Shown one piece after another: positions 37,772 through 45,449 of a stretch of DNA of 60,056 nt. The translations under genes and the position numbers were made by a program. The DNA is from Singulisphaera sp. GP187 (GTDB taxonomy: Bacteria; Planctomycetota; Phycisphaerae; Phycisphaerales; SM1A02), in the NCBI GenBank assembly GCA_945868805.1, contig CAMBMO010000014.1, positions 1 to 60,056 of the forward strand, in the 5' to 3' direction. Each line of letters starts with the position of its first letter. Position 1 is the first letter of the stretch. The notes beneath the pieces were generated by a model. That model ran no database searches. It had not been told where the DNA came from and saw only the letters and a program-made list of their open reading frames with translations.

Positions 37772-38641
37772 TCACGCTTTCGCGGGGTAATCGAAGACTC
37801 CGCATCCCGACTTGTCGCCGAGTCGACCTGCTGTCATCAGCTGCCTCAACTTCGGACAGGGGAAGAACTTCGCATCGCCGAGTTCGCGGTAGAGCACCAT
37901 CATGATGTCATGACAAACATCAAGTCCAATGAAGTCCGCGAGCCGTAGCGGCCCCATCGGAAAGTTGCATCCAAGCATCATGATCTGATCGATGTCCTCT
38001 GGTCTGGCCACCCCCTCCATCCAAGCGAAGAACGCCTCATTGATGAGAGGCATAAGCACGCGATTCGAAACAAATCCAGCGCGGTCGTTTGCGGGTACGG
38101 GGGTCTTTCCCATTGCACGCGCAAGGTCAAGCGAGCGTGCAACGGTCTCGTCGCTCGTGGCGAGTCCACGAATGACCTCGACCAACTTCATCACCGGGAC
38201 TGGATTGAAGAAGTGCATGCCGATCACATGCGTCGCACGCGATCCAGTCACAGTCGCAATGTCAGTAATCGAGATGGAACTTGTATTGGTCGCAAGAATC
38301 GTCTCGGCGTCAAATGTCTCAACAAACGACTTGAAGAGCTTCTTCTTCACTTCCGGATTTTCGCTCGCGGCCTCCACCACGCAGTCCGCATCACGCGCGC
38401 TCGAAAAATCGGTGCTGTAAACGATGCGAGCGGCGACGGACTTCGCATCGTCGGCTGAAATCTTCTGCTTCTCGACGAGACGGCCGAGTTGCTTGGTGTG
38501 ATAGCCCCGAGCCTTTTCCAACTGAGATTGCGCAAGATCGACTTGAACGGCGTGAATTCCCGACTGCGCCGCAGTCAGAGCGATGCCCGACCCCATCGTT
38601 CCCGCACCAACTACCACGATTTTCTTCACTGATTTTTCCAT
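37772..38641 (-). CDS. 3-hydroxybutyryl-CoA dehydrogenase
   Basis: A 289-residue NAD(P)-dependent 3-hydroxyacyl-CoA dehydrogenase. The Rossmann GAGTMGSGIA is at residues 12-21, the catalytic histidine-glutamate pair is represented by IGMHFFNPVPVMKLVEV, and ANDRAGFVSNRVLMPLINEA begins the dimerisation domain. It would oxidise (S)-3-hydroxybutyryl-CoA to acetoacetyl-CoA, or the reverse, in fatty-acid or storage-polymer metabolism. It follows nadC by 22 nt on the same strand, so it is probably co-transcribed although unrelated in pathway. Confidence 0.92.
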   Translation of the reverse strand: MEKSVKKIVVVGAGTMGSGIALTAAQSGIHAVQVDLAQSQLEKARGYHTKQLGRLVEKQKISADDAKSVAARIVYSTDFSSARDADCVVEAASENPEVKKKLFKSFVETFDAETILATNTSSISITDIATVTGSRATHVIGMHFFNPVPVMKLVEVIRGLATSDETVARSLDLARAMGKTPVPANDRAGFVSNRVLMPLINEAFFAWMEGVARPEDIDQIMMLGCNFPMGPLRLADFIGLDVCHDIMMVLYRELGDAKFFPCPKLRQLMTAGRLGDKSGCGVFDYPAKA

Positions 38642-38663
38642 TGGAGTGCCATAGTAATCACGA

Positions 38664-39584
38664 TCAGCCCGCATTGATGTCGAGCGCAACATCTGCCCAT
38701 CTTGCGCTGTGGGTCAATGCGCCCACAGAAATTCGATCGACACCCGTGCGAGCGATCGCGGAGATCGAGTCGAGATTGACACCACCCGACGCCTCGATCT
38801 GCAGAGTCGGGCGCGATCGATCGCGTCGCGCGACAGCAGTGACGAGAGCGTCGTTCGAAAAATTGTCCAGAAGCGCAATGTCAATGATCCCGACCGGGAG
38901 CGCGAGGAGCGCGTCGAATTGTTGGAGCGTGTCCGCCTCCGCGCAGACGAACGACAACGGAGTCCCAAGCAATCGCAGTTTCTCGACTGCGGTTTGGATG
39001 CGCTGGGTGTACTCATCGACGGCAAGTCCAGCAATGTGATTGTCTTTCACAAGGAGAGCATCTCCGAGCCCCCATCGATGTGAGTGCCCTCCCCCGCAGC
39101 GAACCGCGTACTTTTGCAACCAGCGCAGTCCTGGAACAGTCTTTCGCGTATCACAGACGACCGCCTTCGTCCCCACGACCGCAGCGACATACTCTGCCGT
39201 CAGCGTCGCAGTCCCCATCGCGATCCCGAGCAGATTCAACAACGACCGTTCAATGGGCAAGATGCTCGTCAGAGGTCCTTCCAGTTCGACTAGGTTCGTC
39301 CCGGTCGCGACCATCGAGCCATCGACGACTCTCTTCACTCGCGTCGCGCTCAGCCTCTGATCCCGTGCCACGAATTCATCAACAATTCCCAACCCGGCGC
39401 AGACTGCAGGGGCACGTGTTACAACCCTCGCCCGGCCTACCTCGCTCGGGGCGCAGAGCGACCTGGTCGTGACATCATCAGCTGCGCCATCTTCATCGAG
39501 CGCCAAATCAACCGTAGCGGCAAGGTGGTCCCGAGATAATTCTCGCCACAGCAATGGAAGTTCGCAGTCGTTGAAATGAAACAC
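38664..39584 (-). CDS. nadC: Nicotinate-nucleotide pyrophosphorylase (carboxylating)
   Basis: A 306-residue quinolinate phosphoribosyltransferase, converting quinolinate and PRPP to nicotinate mononucleotide for NAD. VCDTRKTVPGLRWLQKYAVRCGGGHSHR is the core substrate site, LVKDNHI follows, and IEASGGVNLDSI and ISVGALTHSA close the barrel. The only fitting start is GTG at 39584, six bases from TACACT; both sit inside a terminator-like hairpin of the upstream gene, so the promoter call is less certain here. Confidence 0.93.
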   Translation of the reverse strand: MFHFNDCELPLLWRELSRDHLAATVDLALDEDGAADDVTTRSLCAPSEVGRARVVTRAPAVCAGLGIVDEFVARDQRLSATRVKRVVDGSMVATGTNLVELEGPLTSILPIERSLLNLLGIAMGTATLTAEYVAAVVGTKAVVCDTRKTVPGLRWLQKYAVRCGGGHSHRWGLGDALLVKDNHIAGLAVDEYTQRIQTAVEKLRLLGTPLSFVCAEADTLQQFDALLALPVGIIDIALLDNFSNDALVTAVARRDRSRPTLQIEASGGVNLDSISAIARTGVDRISVGALTHSARWADVALDINAG

Positions 39585-39609
39585 CCCCGCAGTGTAATGC
39601 GAGGGTGTT
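39580..39609 (-). terminator. Hairpin after the secreted sorting-tail gene, overlapping the nadC start
   Basis: AACACCC/GGGTGTT (7 bp) extended inward by CGC/GCG with one mismatch. On the minus strand it is followed by TTTCATTT, about 30 nt after the stop at 39639. It would be a weak intrinsic terminator that also contains the nadC -10 hexamer and GTG. Confidence 0.4.
39591..39596 (-). promoter_or_regulatory. -10 hexamer TACACT for nadC
   Basis: Minus-strand hexamer, 6 nt before the GTG at 39584, in the loop of the hairpin above. Confidence 0.4.
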
Positions 39610-39638
39610 ATTGAACGAAAGTTTGAAAAGACAAGGAC

Positions 39639-40250
39639 TCAGTTGCGGCGACGGCGACCGAATGCGCCAGCGAGCGCGCCAAGCGCAAGAACTGCGGGTG
39701 ACGGCACGACACCAACCACGACACTTGAGGCTGTTGCATATACCTGCACGCCAAGATCGAACGGTTGAAATGAAATCGAGTTTATTGCCCCGCTCGTGCT
39801 GATGAACCCAGCGAAAGCTGAGGATCCACCATTCGACTCGTAAAAATAAGAAACCGTACCAACTGTAACAACGACATGTCCTGGGACCGTGTTAAAGGCA
39901 GCGTCTGTGTTGTAGAAATTCCCACCGACTGCAAATACATTTGGACTCGAGAAGGTCATCGTCAAGGCGACTACCGCGTTGTTGGTCGACATAGAACTCG
40001 TACCTGCATCTGCGTAGAGCCCGCCAAGCGCAGTCGCGGTCCAAGCGAGGTCGCCAGATCCACCAGTCAGACCAGAGGAGTAAAAGCCGTTGTATCCGTC
40101 GAATGATTCAGTCAAAACAGATCCGCCCTGAAGCGCAACAGCTGTAGCAAAAGTTGAACTGCTAGAAGTGACAATAAGGGCTGAGCTTGCAATTGATGAA
40201 ACAAGCAAGGTGGAAAGAACGAATGTGACTTTGACGGTTGTTGTGGACAT
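39639..40250 (-). CDS. Secreted protein with C-terminal PEP-CTERM-like sorting tail
   Basis: A 203-residue exported protein: signal peptide (about 1-24), a Gly/Ser/Thr-rich beta-type body and a C-terminal tail of Pro-Ser-Pro, a hydrophobic helix (AVLALGALAGAF) and Arg cluster (GRRRRN). Tails of this shape in Phycisphaerae resemble PEP-CTERM signals that direct proteins to the cell surface or matrix. The body shares a clear pattern with the gene at 40827 (GGNFYNTD against GGNFFLTD, and GFIST-x-GAI-x-SIS in both), so the two are paralogues. A strong AGGAG Shine-Dalgarno sequence fixes the start. Confidence 0.8.
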   Translation of the reverse strand: MSTTTVKVTFVLSTLLVSSIASSALIVTSSSSTFATAVALQGGSVLTESFDGYNGFYSSGLTGGSGDLAWTATALGGLYADAGTSSMSTNNAVVALTMTFSSPNVFAVGGNFYNTDAAFNTVPGHVVVTVGTVSYFYESNGGSSAFAGFISTSGAINSISFQPFDLGVQVYATASSVVVGVVPSPAVLALGALAGAFGRRRRN

Positions 40251-40826
40251 AAAGACTCCTAAAGTTTTCCTTTTGTCCCGACCTCTGAGAACACTTTAAT
40301 ATGACCCCAAATATGGCCTTGTCAAATTTTTAAGAGGCAAAATATTGATAGGACTTGGTCTGGTGCACGATTTATTGACACACCGAGTTGGGAGATTTGA
40401 AGACAATGTCCGACATGAAGAGCCTCGTTTTTCGTCAAAAAACGCACCCGTCGCTACGGTCGAGGGCTGTCCGTCTCGCCAGCGAAGCTCGCGCAATCTG
40501 AAAATCAAGTCGCGAGACGATTTTCTTGCTGGCGGACAGTGTGGAATCCAAGTGCGCGTTGATGAGGTCAGTCCGCAATGATGCCGCGACAGAAGACGCT
40601 CGCGTTGCACGGTGCCACGCCGAAGAAGAAGGGCGGCCCCAAGACATGCATTTGGATCCTCGGGCGTCTTAGATGCAAAACGCCCGCACAACACCGACGC
40701 AGTTTCCTCGTGGAGGTCGCGTGATTTACACACAAACTTGTGTCAACAATGGGATCCTGTACATAGAGAGCCACGCCACCACTCCCCAGAACTCGCCAAA
40801 ACAGGTCTTATAACCCCGACGGCTCG
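40251..40826. other. Gene-poor gap with a decayed element
   Basis: A 576-bp gap. An imperfect 8-bp inverted repeat, TTGACACA at 40375-40382 and TGTGTCAA at 40739-40746, brackets most of it. Inside is a short transposase-like fragment, listed separately. No intact gene is credible on either strand; a 145-codon minus-strand frame has no start context. Confidence 0.5.
40406..40672 (+). pseudogene. Decayed IS3-type OrfA transposase fragment (tentative)
   Basis: From the ATG at 40406 the frame reads a 31-residue start ending LRSRAVRLASEARA and then stops at 40499-40501. A +1 shift continues as QSENQVARRFSCWRTVW, then a further shift gives EDARVARCHAEEEG before a TAG at 40670. Together these resemble the F-R-x-x-A-V-R-L-x-x-E, then x-x-x-Q-V-A-R-x-x-x-x-x-x-x-T-L-x-x-W helix-turn-helix, then a coiled segment of IS3/IS911 OrfA proteins. 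At least two frameshifts and no OrfB are present, so it would be dead. The similarity is short and may be chance. Confidence 0.3.
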
Positions 40827-41474
40827 TTATCTATGACGGCGTCGTAGCAAACCCGCCATCGCTACAGCTGCGAGGACCGCGGGCGCAGGCACGAAGCCAA
40901 TCCGGAGGGAACTGCTCGTTGCGCATGCCCCAGAGGTCAGCGGCCGAATCGAGATTGATTGGATTGCGCCGTCCGTGCTAATGAAGCCAAGAAACGAGGT
41001 ATCCGATCCATCGGTGACATAGGAATAAACGACATTGTCGGCGATGATTTCGATCACTCCACTTATCACACTTTGGTTCGTATCGGTGAGAAAGAAATTT
41101 CCTCCGACGGCGAAGACTCCAGGATCCGAGAATGCAAATGTCAACGCACCTTCCACCGTCGCGGTAGAAATCCCCGCACTGCCTGCGAACAGCCCGCCTG
41201 GAGCAGACGCGATCCATTCACCTGCGCCAGAGCCGCCCACCAATGCTGATGCGTAATGGCCTGAGTACCCCGAAAAATCCTCGACTTCCATCGATCCGCC
41301 TTGAAAGACAACCCACGAGGTGAAAATCCCGCAATTGTCGACGGTAACAAGTCCTGCATTCGCTACAGAAACAGCCATCGACCCGGCAATGACAGCCGTG
41401 AGAACCGCGGGATTGAATAACTGTTTTTTCTGGAACAAGGGCCTACTCCAACCAAACAACTCAATTGGCCTCAC
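40827..41474 (-). CDS. Secreted sorting-tail protein, paralogue of the 39639 gene
   Basis: A 215-residue protein: N-terminal signal peptide ending around VSVANA, a beta-rich body (FQGGSMEVEDFSGYSGHYAS, then FAVGGNFFLTD, then GFISTDGAIQSISIRP), and a C-terminal tail VPAPAVLAAVAMAGLLRRRHR. The tail and body match the neighbouring gene at 39639, so the pair arose by duplication. The start is uncertain: GTG at 41474 or TTG at 41438, the second with GGAG at a suitable distance and a more usual signal-peptide length. Confidence 0.75.
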   Translation of the reverse strand: MRPIELFGWSRPLFQKKQLFNPAVLTAVIAGSMAVSVANAGLVTVDNCGIFTSWVVFQGGSMEVEDFSGYSGHYASALVGGSGAGEWIASAPGGLFAGSAGISTATVEGALTFAFSDPGVFAVGGNFFLTDTNQSVISGVIEIIADNVVYSYVTDGSDTSFLGFISTDGAIQSISIRPLTSGACATSSSLRIGFVPAPAVLAAVAMAGLLRRRHR

Positions 41475-41575
41475 TCCACCTATCGATTTCTACACCAATT
41501 CTGCCGAATTGCAAACATGGGAGTCAATTTTTTTACTTTTGACCCGCGGGATCCGGTCCCGAGCCATCGCCCCTG

Positions 41576-42751
41576 TCACCAGCATTGAATCGCCGGCCCC
41601 GAATAGCTGGCCAAAGGCCTAATAATGCGATTGTTTTGATGCTGTTCCATAATGTGCGCGCACCAACCAGTGATTCTTGATGCAACAAATATTGGCGTGT
41701 ATTGGGGAACCGGGATTCCCATGATGAAATAGGTCATTCCGCATGGGAAATCGACATTCGGATGGATCGCCTTGTCACGAAGCATGATCGCCTGAACTTC
41801 GTCGCCGATGTCAAACCACTTCTGCGCGCTTGGGCCTAGGTTCTTCGCCAACTTGAGCCCCCACGATCGCAGAATCGGGGCGCGATGATCGCCGTTCTTG
41901 TAGACACGGTGACCGAAACCCATCAACTTGCGCTTTTCGGCGAATGCACGCTTCATCCACGCTTGCACGTTCATCGCGCCTCCAGCGCAATCGCGATCGA
42001 TGTCCTTGAGCATCTCCATCGCCATCTCGTTCGCACCTCCGTGCAGTGACCCTTTCAGTGCGCCTATGGCGCCACAAACTGCACTGTGCATATCTGCCTC
42101 AGTGCTCGCGATCACTCGCGCAGAGAAGGTGCTCGCATTGAAATCGTGTTCTGCATAGAGGACAAGACTGACATCCATGATCCGGGCCGCGATTTCGTTT
42201 GGGCGCTTTCCCGTGATGCACCACAAAAGGTTGGCCGCATGATCAAGCGAGGGGTCCGGAGCGACGGGATCCTTCCCCTCAAGTGCGTGCTGACAGACAC
42301 CGATCACGGTCGGAATCTGCGCAAGCAATCGTTTCGACTTCCGAAGTTCTGCATCGGGCGCGAGGCCTTCGCACTCTGGATCGAGATGCGAAAGTAACGA
42401 AACACCTGTCCGAAGGATGCTCATCGGATGAGCATGCGGACTCTCTTTGCAAATGCGGATCACCGCATCCCGAACGCTCGTTGGAATTGCGCGTAGCTGT
42501 GATTGTTCGCGTTTGAAATCATCCAGTTCTTGCGCAGTCGGTTTGTGGCCGACCAAGAGCAGAAACGCGACTGCGTCAAACGTCGCATGCTCTGCGAGGT
42601 CGGCAATCTCGAAGCCCCGGTAAATCAATTGGGTCTGATTCACCTCGCAAATCGCAGTTTCTCCAATCGTCTGACCGGCCAACCCACGCGTATCTTGGAC
42701 CTTGGCTCCTTGCGCATTTGCCGAACCCGGATTGGGTGCCGTCGTGTTCAT
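41576..42751 (-). CDS. Citrate synthase / 2-methylcitrate synthase
   Basis: A 391-residue citrate synthase-fold enzyme. The first catalytic histidine is in GSLHGGANE, the second in LMGFGHRVYKNGDHR, and the aspartate in NVDFPCGMTYFIMGIP. The short length and the opening GLAGQTIGETAICEV resemble the PrpC/2-methylcitrate synthase branch as well as short citrate synthases, so it may use acetyl-CoA, propionyl-CoA or both. A PrpB-like lyase gene lies 1.8 kb away, which makes a methylcitrate role plausible. The start at 42751 is 10 nt from TAGTAT. Confidence 0.9.
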   Translation of the reverse strand: MNTTAPNPGSANAQGAKVQDTRGLAGQTIGETAICEVNQTQLIYRGFEIADLAEHATFDAVAFLLLVGHKPTAQELDDFKREQSQLRAIPTSVRDAVIRICKESPHAHPMSILRTGVSLLSHLDPECEGLAPDAELRKSKRLLAQIPTVIGVCQHALEGKDPVAPDPSLDHAANLLWCITGKRPNEIAARIMDVSLVLYAEHDFNASTFSARVIASTEADMHSAVCGAIGALKGSLHGGANEMAMEMLKDIDRDCAGGAMNVQAWMKRAFAEKRKLMGFGHRVYKNGDHRAPILRSWGLKLAKNLGPSAQKWFDIGDEVQAIMLRDKAIHPNVDFPCGMTYFIMGIPVPQYTPIFVASRITGWCAHIMEQHQNNRIIRPLASYSGPAIQCW

Positions 42752-42761
42752 TGGGAGAGTG

Positions 42762-42767
42762 ATACTA
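42762..42767 (-). promoter_or_regulatory. -10 hexamer TAGTAT
   Basis: Minus-strand hexamer preceded by cgc, 10 nt before the ATG at 42751. Confidence 0.45.
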
Positions 42768-42800
42768 GCGCACTCGACCAGTTGCGATCACAATGCGCGG

Positions 42801-43472
42801 ATGATCAAGACTGCGCACTGTATCCGACAGATTTGCCTCACGTCCGTCGCCCTCCTTCTTTCGCAAGGCTGCGGTACCGAGACATCCGCGAAGATCGATC
42901 CCGCGCTCCCGTCGATGAATAGTCGGGAAGTCGGCACGGCGATGGCTGGGAATTACTCAAATGAGACGCAGGCGAAATCCGATGGGAAATTCGAATCGAT
43001 CGTCTTGCACATTCGACCGATCTGGGTTGATCGACTCGACGGGCTTTGGTTGTATGTCGAGCAGTCCTTGGCCACGACCCCAGACAAACCATATCGGCAG
43101 CGCGTCTATCAAATCGTCGACGGGAACGATGCCGATTCGGTCGAGAACAGAATCTACGAGATACCGGGAGATCCCAGTCAGTACGCCGGCGCGTGGAAGA
43201 AGGACAAGCCACTCAATTCGCTGACAGCCGAACTGCTCTTGCCACGTGCGGGGTGCAACTTGACGCTCCGCCGCAATGCATCCGATGCGTGGATCGGATC
43301 GACCGAGCCCAATCAGTGCGCCGCGAGTAGCGACGGATCGTCATACTCGATGAGTTCTGTCACACTGACTCAGCAGGAGATCCAGTCGTGGGATCGCAGT
43401 TACGACTCCAAAGGGACTCAAGTGACCGGATCGACATCGGGACCATACGTTTTTGTCAAGACTTCCCGCTAA
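42801..43472 (+). CDS. CpcT/CpeT-family lipoprotein
   Basis: A 223-residue lipoprotein (lipobox L-S-Q-G-C at about residues 20-24) with the CpcT/CpeT fold: MAGNYSNETQAKSDGKF, then HIRPIW, then DGLWLYVEQSLATTPDKPYRQRVYQI, and late QEIQSWDRSYDSKGTQV. In cyanobacteria CpcT attaches bilins to phycobiliproteins, but this organism has no sign of such proteins and many family members in other bacteria bind unknown ligands. A chromophore role is therefore not claimed. The ATG at 42801 follows the near-hexamer CACAAT by 6 nt. It is divergent from the citrate synthase gene. Confidence 0.85.
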   Translation: MIKTAHCIRQICLTSVALLLSQGCGTETSAKIDPALPSMNSREVGTAMAGNYSNETQAKSDGKFESIVLHIRPIWVDRLDGLWLYVEQSLATTPDKPYRQRVYQIVDGNDADSVENRIYEIPGDPSQYAGAWKKDKPLNSLTAELLLPRAGCNLTLRRNASDAWIGSTEPNQCAASSDGSSYSMSSVTLTQQEIQSWDRSYDSKGTQVTGSTSGPYVFVKTSR

Positions 43473-43495
43473 ATCTTGCTGTCGGGAGAGAAAGT

Positions 43496-44524
43496 TCAAC
43501 TCGTCCGCTTCAAGAGCGTGACACGTCCGATTGGAACCCACTCTGCGACCAAGATGTCGCCATTCGCAAGAAAAATCGCATCGTGCGGGTGGACGAATTT
43601 CCCGGGGATGAACTTGTCCCGCGGGGCACCGCGTAGCGACGATGGGTTGCCATCGCCGAGCGACACGACCGGCTTGTATTTCTCGTCGTAAATCGTGACG
43701 ACACTTTCGAGGTCTGGCACGAGCATCAGTCCATCCCGGAACTTCATATCGCAAGGCATGCGAACTCCATCGGTATGGAACGCAACATGCTTCCCGTCAA
43801 GATCAAGCACTTGAATCCGACGATTCCCACGATCGGCGACCACAAGCGTCGGAGTTCCGCTCCGAGAGTCGATCCACATTCCATGCGGACACGAGGTTTC
43901 GCCAGCACCGCTCCCCGGACGAGAGATGATTTTCTTCCAGGCACCATCACTCCCGAAGAGATGAATGAATGATCGACCGTAGCCATCTCCAACAAAGAGA
44001 TCTCCGTCCGGCGAAAAGGCGACATTCGTTGGGCACCATGCCTCGGGCTTTTCGTAGACACCGCTCTCCATCGGACAGGTCGCAGTCCAGAGCACTTTGC
44101 CATCGAGGTCTGTCTTTTCGACACACCGCCTTCCCGTGTCACAGTGGTAGAGGAATTCCTTTCCGTTCTCCTCGCGAAGGTCGAGTCCGTGCGCACCTCC
44201 GGCGAACTGGCTTCCCCATGAATTGAGGAACCCCCCCTTCGCGTCGAAAACACAAACGCCTGCGATGGTCGTGCTACCCGCGCCGACGGTGTGCGCGACA
44301 TAAATCCGCCCCGTCTTGTCTTGCGTCAATCCATGCGTGTCGCCAAAGTTGATTCCGGATGGAGGTTTGATCCAGTCATTGATGCATTCAAATCGATTCG
44401 ACCCGCTCCCGCACAGAATCGGTTGCGCCACCGAATCCTGGCTCCACGCGCGCGACACGATCGCAGGAAACATTCCGACCGTGGCGGAGACGCGCAAGAA
44501 CGATCTTCGATCAATGTTCATCAT
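43496..44524 (-). CDS. Tat-exported NHL-repeat beta-propeller protein
   Basis: A 342-residue protein with a twin-arginine signal (D-R-R-S-F-L-R-V, residues 5-12) and a six-bladed propeller built of NHL-type repeats, such as GDTHGLTQDKTGRIYVA, WCPTNVAFSPDGDLFVGDG, and SCPHGMWID ending PTLVVADRGNRRIQVLDLDG. Such proteins in planctomycetes bind or hydrolyse sugars or lactones, or act as scaffolds; no function is set. Cysteines are unusually frequent. It starts 30 nt after the lyase gene on the same strand. Confidence 0.83.
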   Translation of the reverse strand: MMNIDRRSFLRVSATVGMFPAIVSRAWSQDSVAQPILCGSGSNRFECINDWIKPPSGINFGDTHGLTQDKTGRIYVAHTVGAGSTTIAGVCVFDAKGGFLNSWGSQFAGGAHGLDLREENGKEFLYHCDTGRRCVEKTDLDGKVLWTATCPMESGVYEKPEAWCPTNVAFSPDGDLFVGDGYGRSFIHLFGSDGAWKKIISRPGSGAGETSCPHGMWIDSRSGTPTLVVADRGNRRIQVLDLDGKHVAFHTDGVRMPCDMKFRDGLMLVPDLESVVTIYDEKYKPVVSLGDGNPSSLRGAPRDKFIPGKFVHPHDAIFLANGDILVAEWVPIGRVTLLKRTS

Positions 44525-44554
44525 GTGAGGGTATCTCTACACGCTGGCAGATTG

Positions 44555-45433
44555 TCACGATCCGTTCGGAAAATTCCACTGGGCATCGGGCGAATATCGC
44601 AAGAGCGAATAGAGATCCTGCCGAGTCTGCATACGGGGAAGCATCGCCTCGAACGAACCGTGCGCTTTCAAGTGGGAGAGACCGTCTTCGACCGCCGCCA
44701 TTGCCATGCGCATTGTGGAGAGCGGGTAGAGGACGATCGAGTAGCCGAGCGCGGAGAATTCCGATGCCGTGATGTGCAGGGTCTTGCCAAACTCGGTCAT
44801 ATTGGCGAGCGATGGACCGGGCGACCCGTCTGCAAACGCCCGAAACTCCGCCGTGTCCGCAAGCCCTTCTGGGAAGATGACATCTGCGCCCGCTTCTCGA
44901 TAAAGGTTCGCTCGGTGGATCGCGCGGTCGAGGCCTTCAACTGCCTTCGCGTCGGTCCTGGCGATAATGACGAAGTCGCGCGACAAGCGAGCACCCGCCA
45001 TCGCCGAAACCTTGTCCGCCATCGCCTGTGCCGAAACCACTTCTTTGCCATCGAGATGACCGCAGCGCTTCGGAAAGACCTGATCTTCGACATGCAATGC
45101 GGCCGCTCCTGCACGTTCGTATTCGACAACAGTTCGAGTTGCGCATTCGACTTCTCCGAATCCAGTGTCCGCGTCGGCGATCACTGGCAGTCCGCTCGCA
45201 TCCGCGACTTCTCGAATCGTGCGCGTCATCTCCGTCAATGTGATCAGACCGATATCGGGATAGCCCGACGAGTTGGCGGTCGCCGCTCCAGATACATAGC
45301 AGGCTGAAAAACCGGCACGAGCGACCGCGCGCCCAACGAGCGCATTGAATGCTCCTGGAACGACAACGATTCCCTGCCTCATGGACGCGCGCAGTCGCGC
45401 ACCTGGATGATTCGGTGTGTGTTGATCGCTCAT
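44555..45433 (-). CDS. prpB: Methylisocitrate lyase-like enzyme (PrpB / isocitrate lyase superfamily)
   Basis: A 292-residue PEP-mutase/isocitrate lyase-superfamily enzyme. VVPGAFNALVGRAVARAGF and ADADTGFGE form the Mg2+ site, the active-site loop reads FPKRCGHLDGK (K-R-C-G-H as in PrpB) and IIARTDAKAVEGLDRAI follows. PrpB splits 2-methylisocitrate to succinate and pyruvate in the methylcitrate cycle of propionate breakdown. The neighbouring citrate/methylcitrate synthase supports this. The ATG at 45433 is set by TAGAGT seven bases upstream. Confidence 0.9.
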   Translation of the reverse strand: MSDQHTPNHPGARLRASMRQGIVVVPGAFNALVGRAVARAGFSACYVSGAATANSSGYPDIGLITLTEMTRTIREVADASGLPVIADADTGFGEVECATRTVVEYERAGAAALHVEDQVFPKRCGHLDGKEVVSAQAMADKVSAMAGARLSRDFVIIARTDAKAVEGLDRAIHRANLYREAGADVIFPEGLADTAEFRAFADGSPGPSLANMTEFGKTLHITASEFSALGYSIVLYPLSTMRMAMAAVEDGLSHLKAHGSFEAMLPRMQTRQDLYSLLRYSPDAQWNFPNGS

Positions 45434-45440
45434 GGTGGGC

Positions 45441-45446
45441 ACTCTA
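45441..45446 (-). promoter_or_regulatory. -10 hexamer TAGAGT for prpB
   Basis: Minus-strand hexamer, 7 nt before the ATG at 45433. Confidence 0.45.
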
Positions 45447-45449
45447 GTT

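Noticed and set aside
40296-40733. A 145-codon minus-strand gene between the two secreted paralogues
   Set aside because: No start context, no recognisable domain and composition unlike neighbouring genes.
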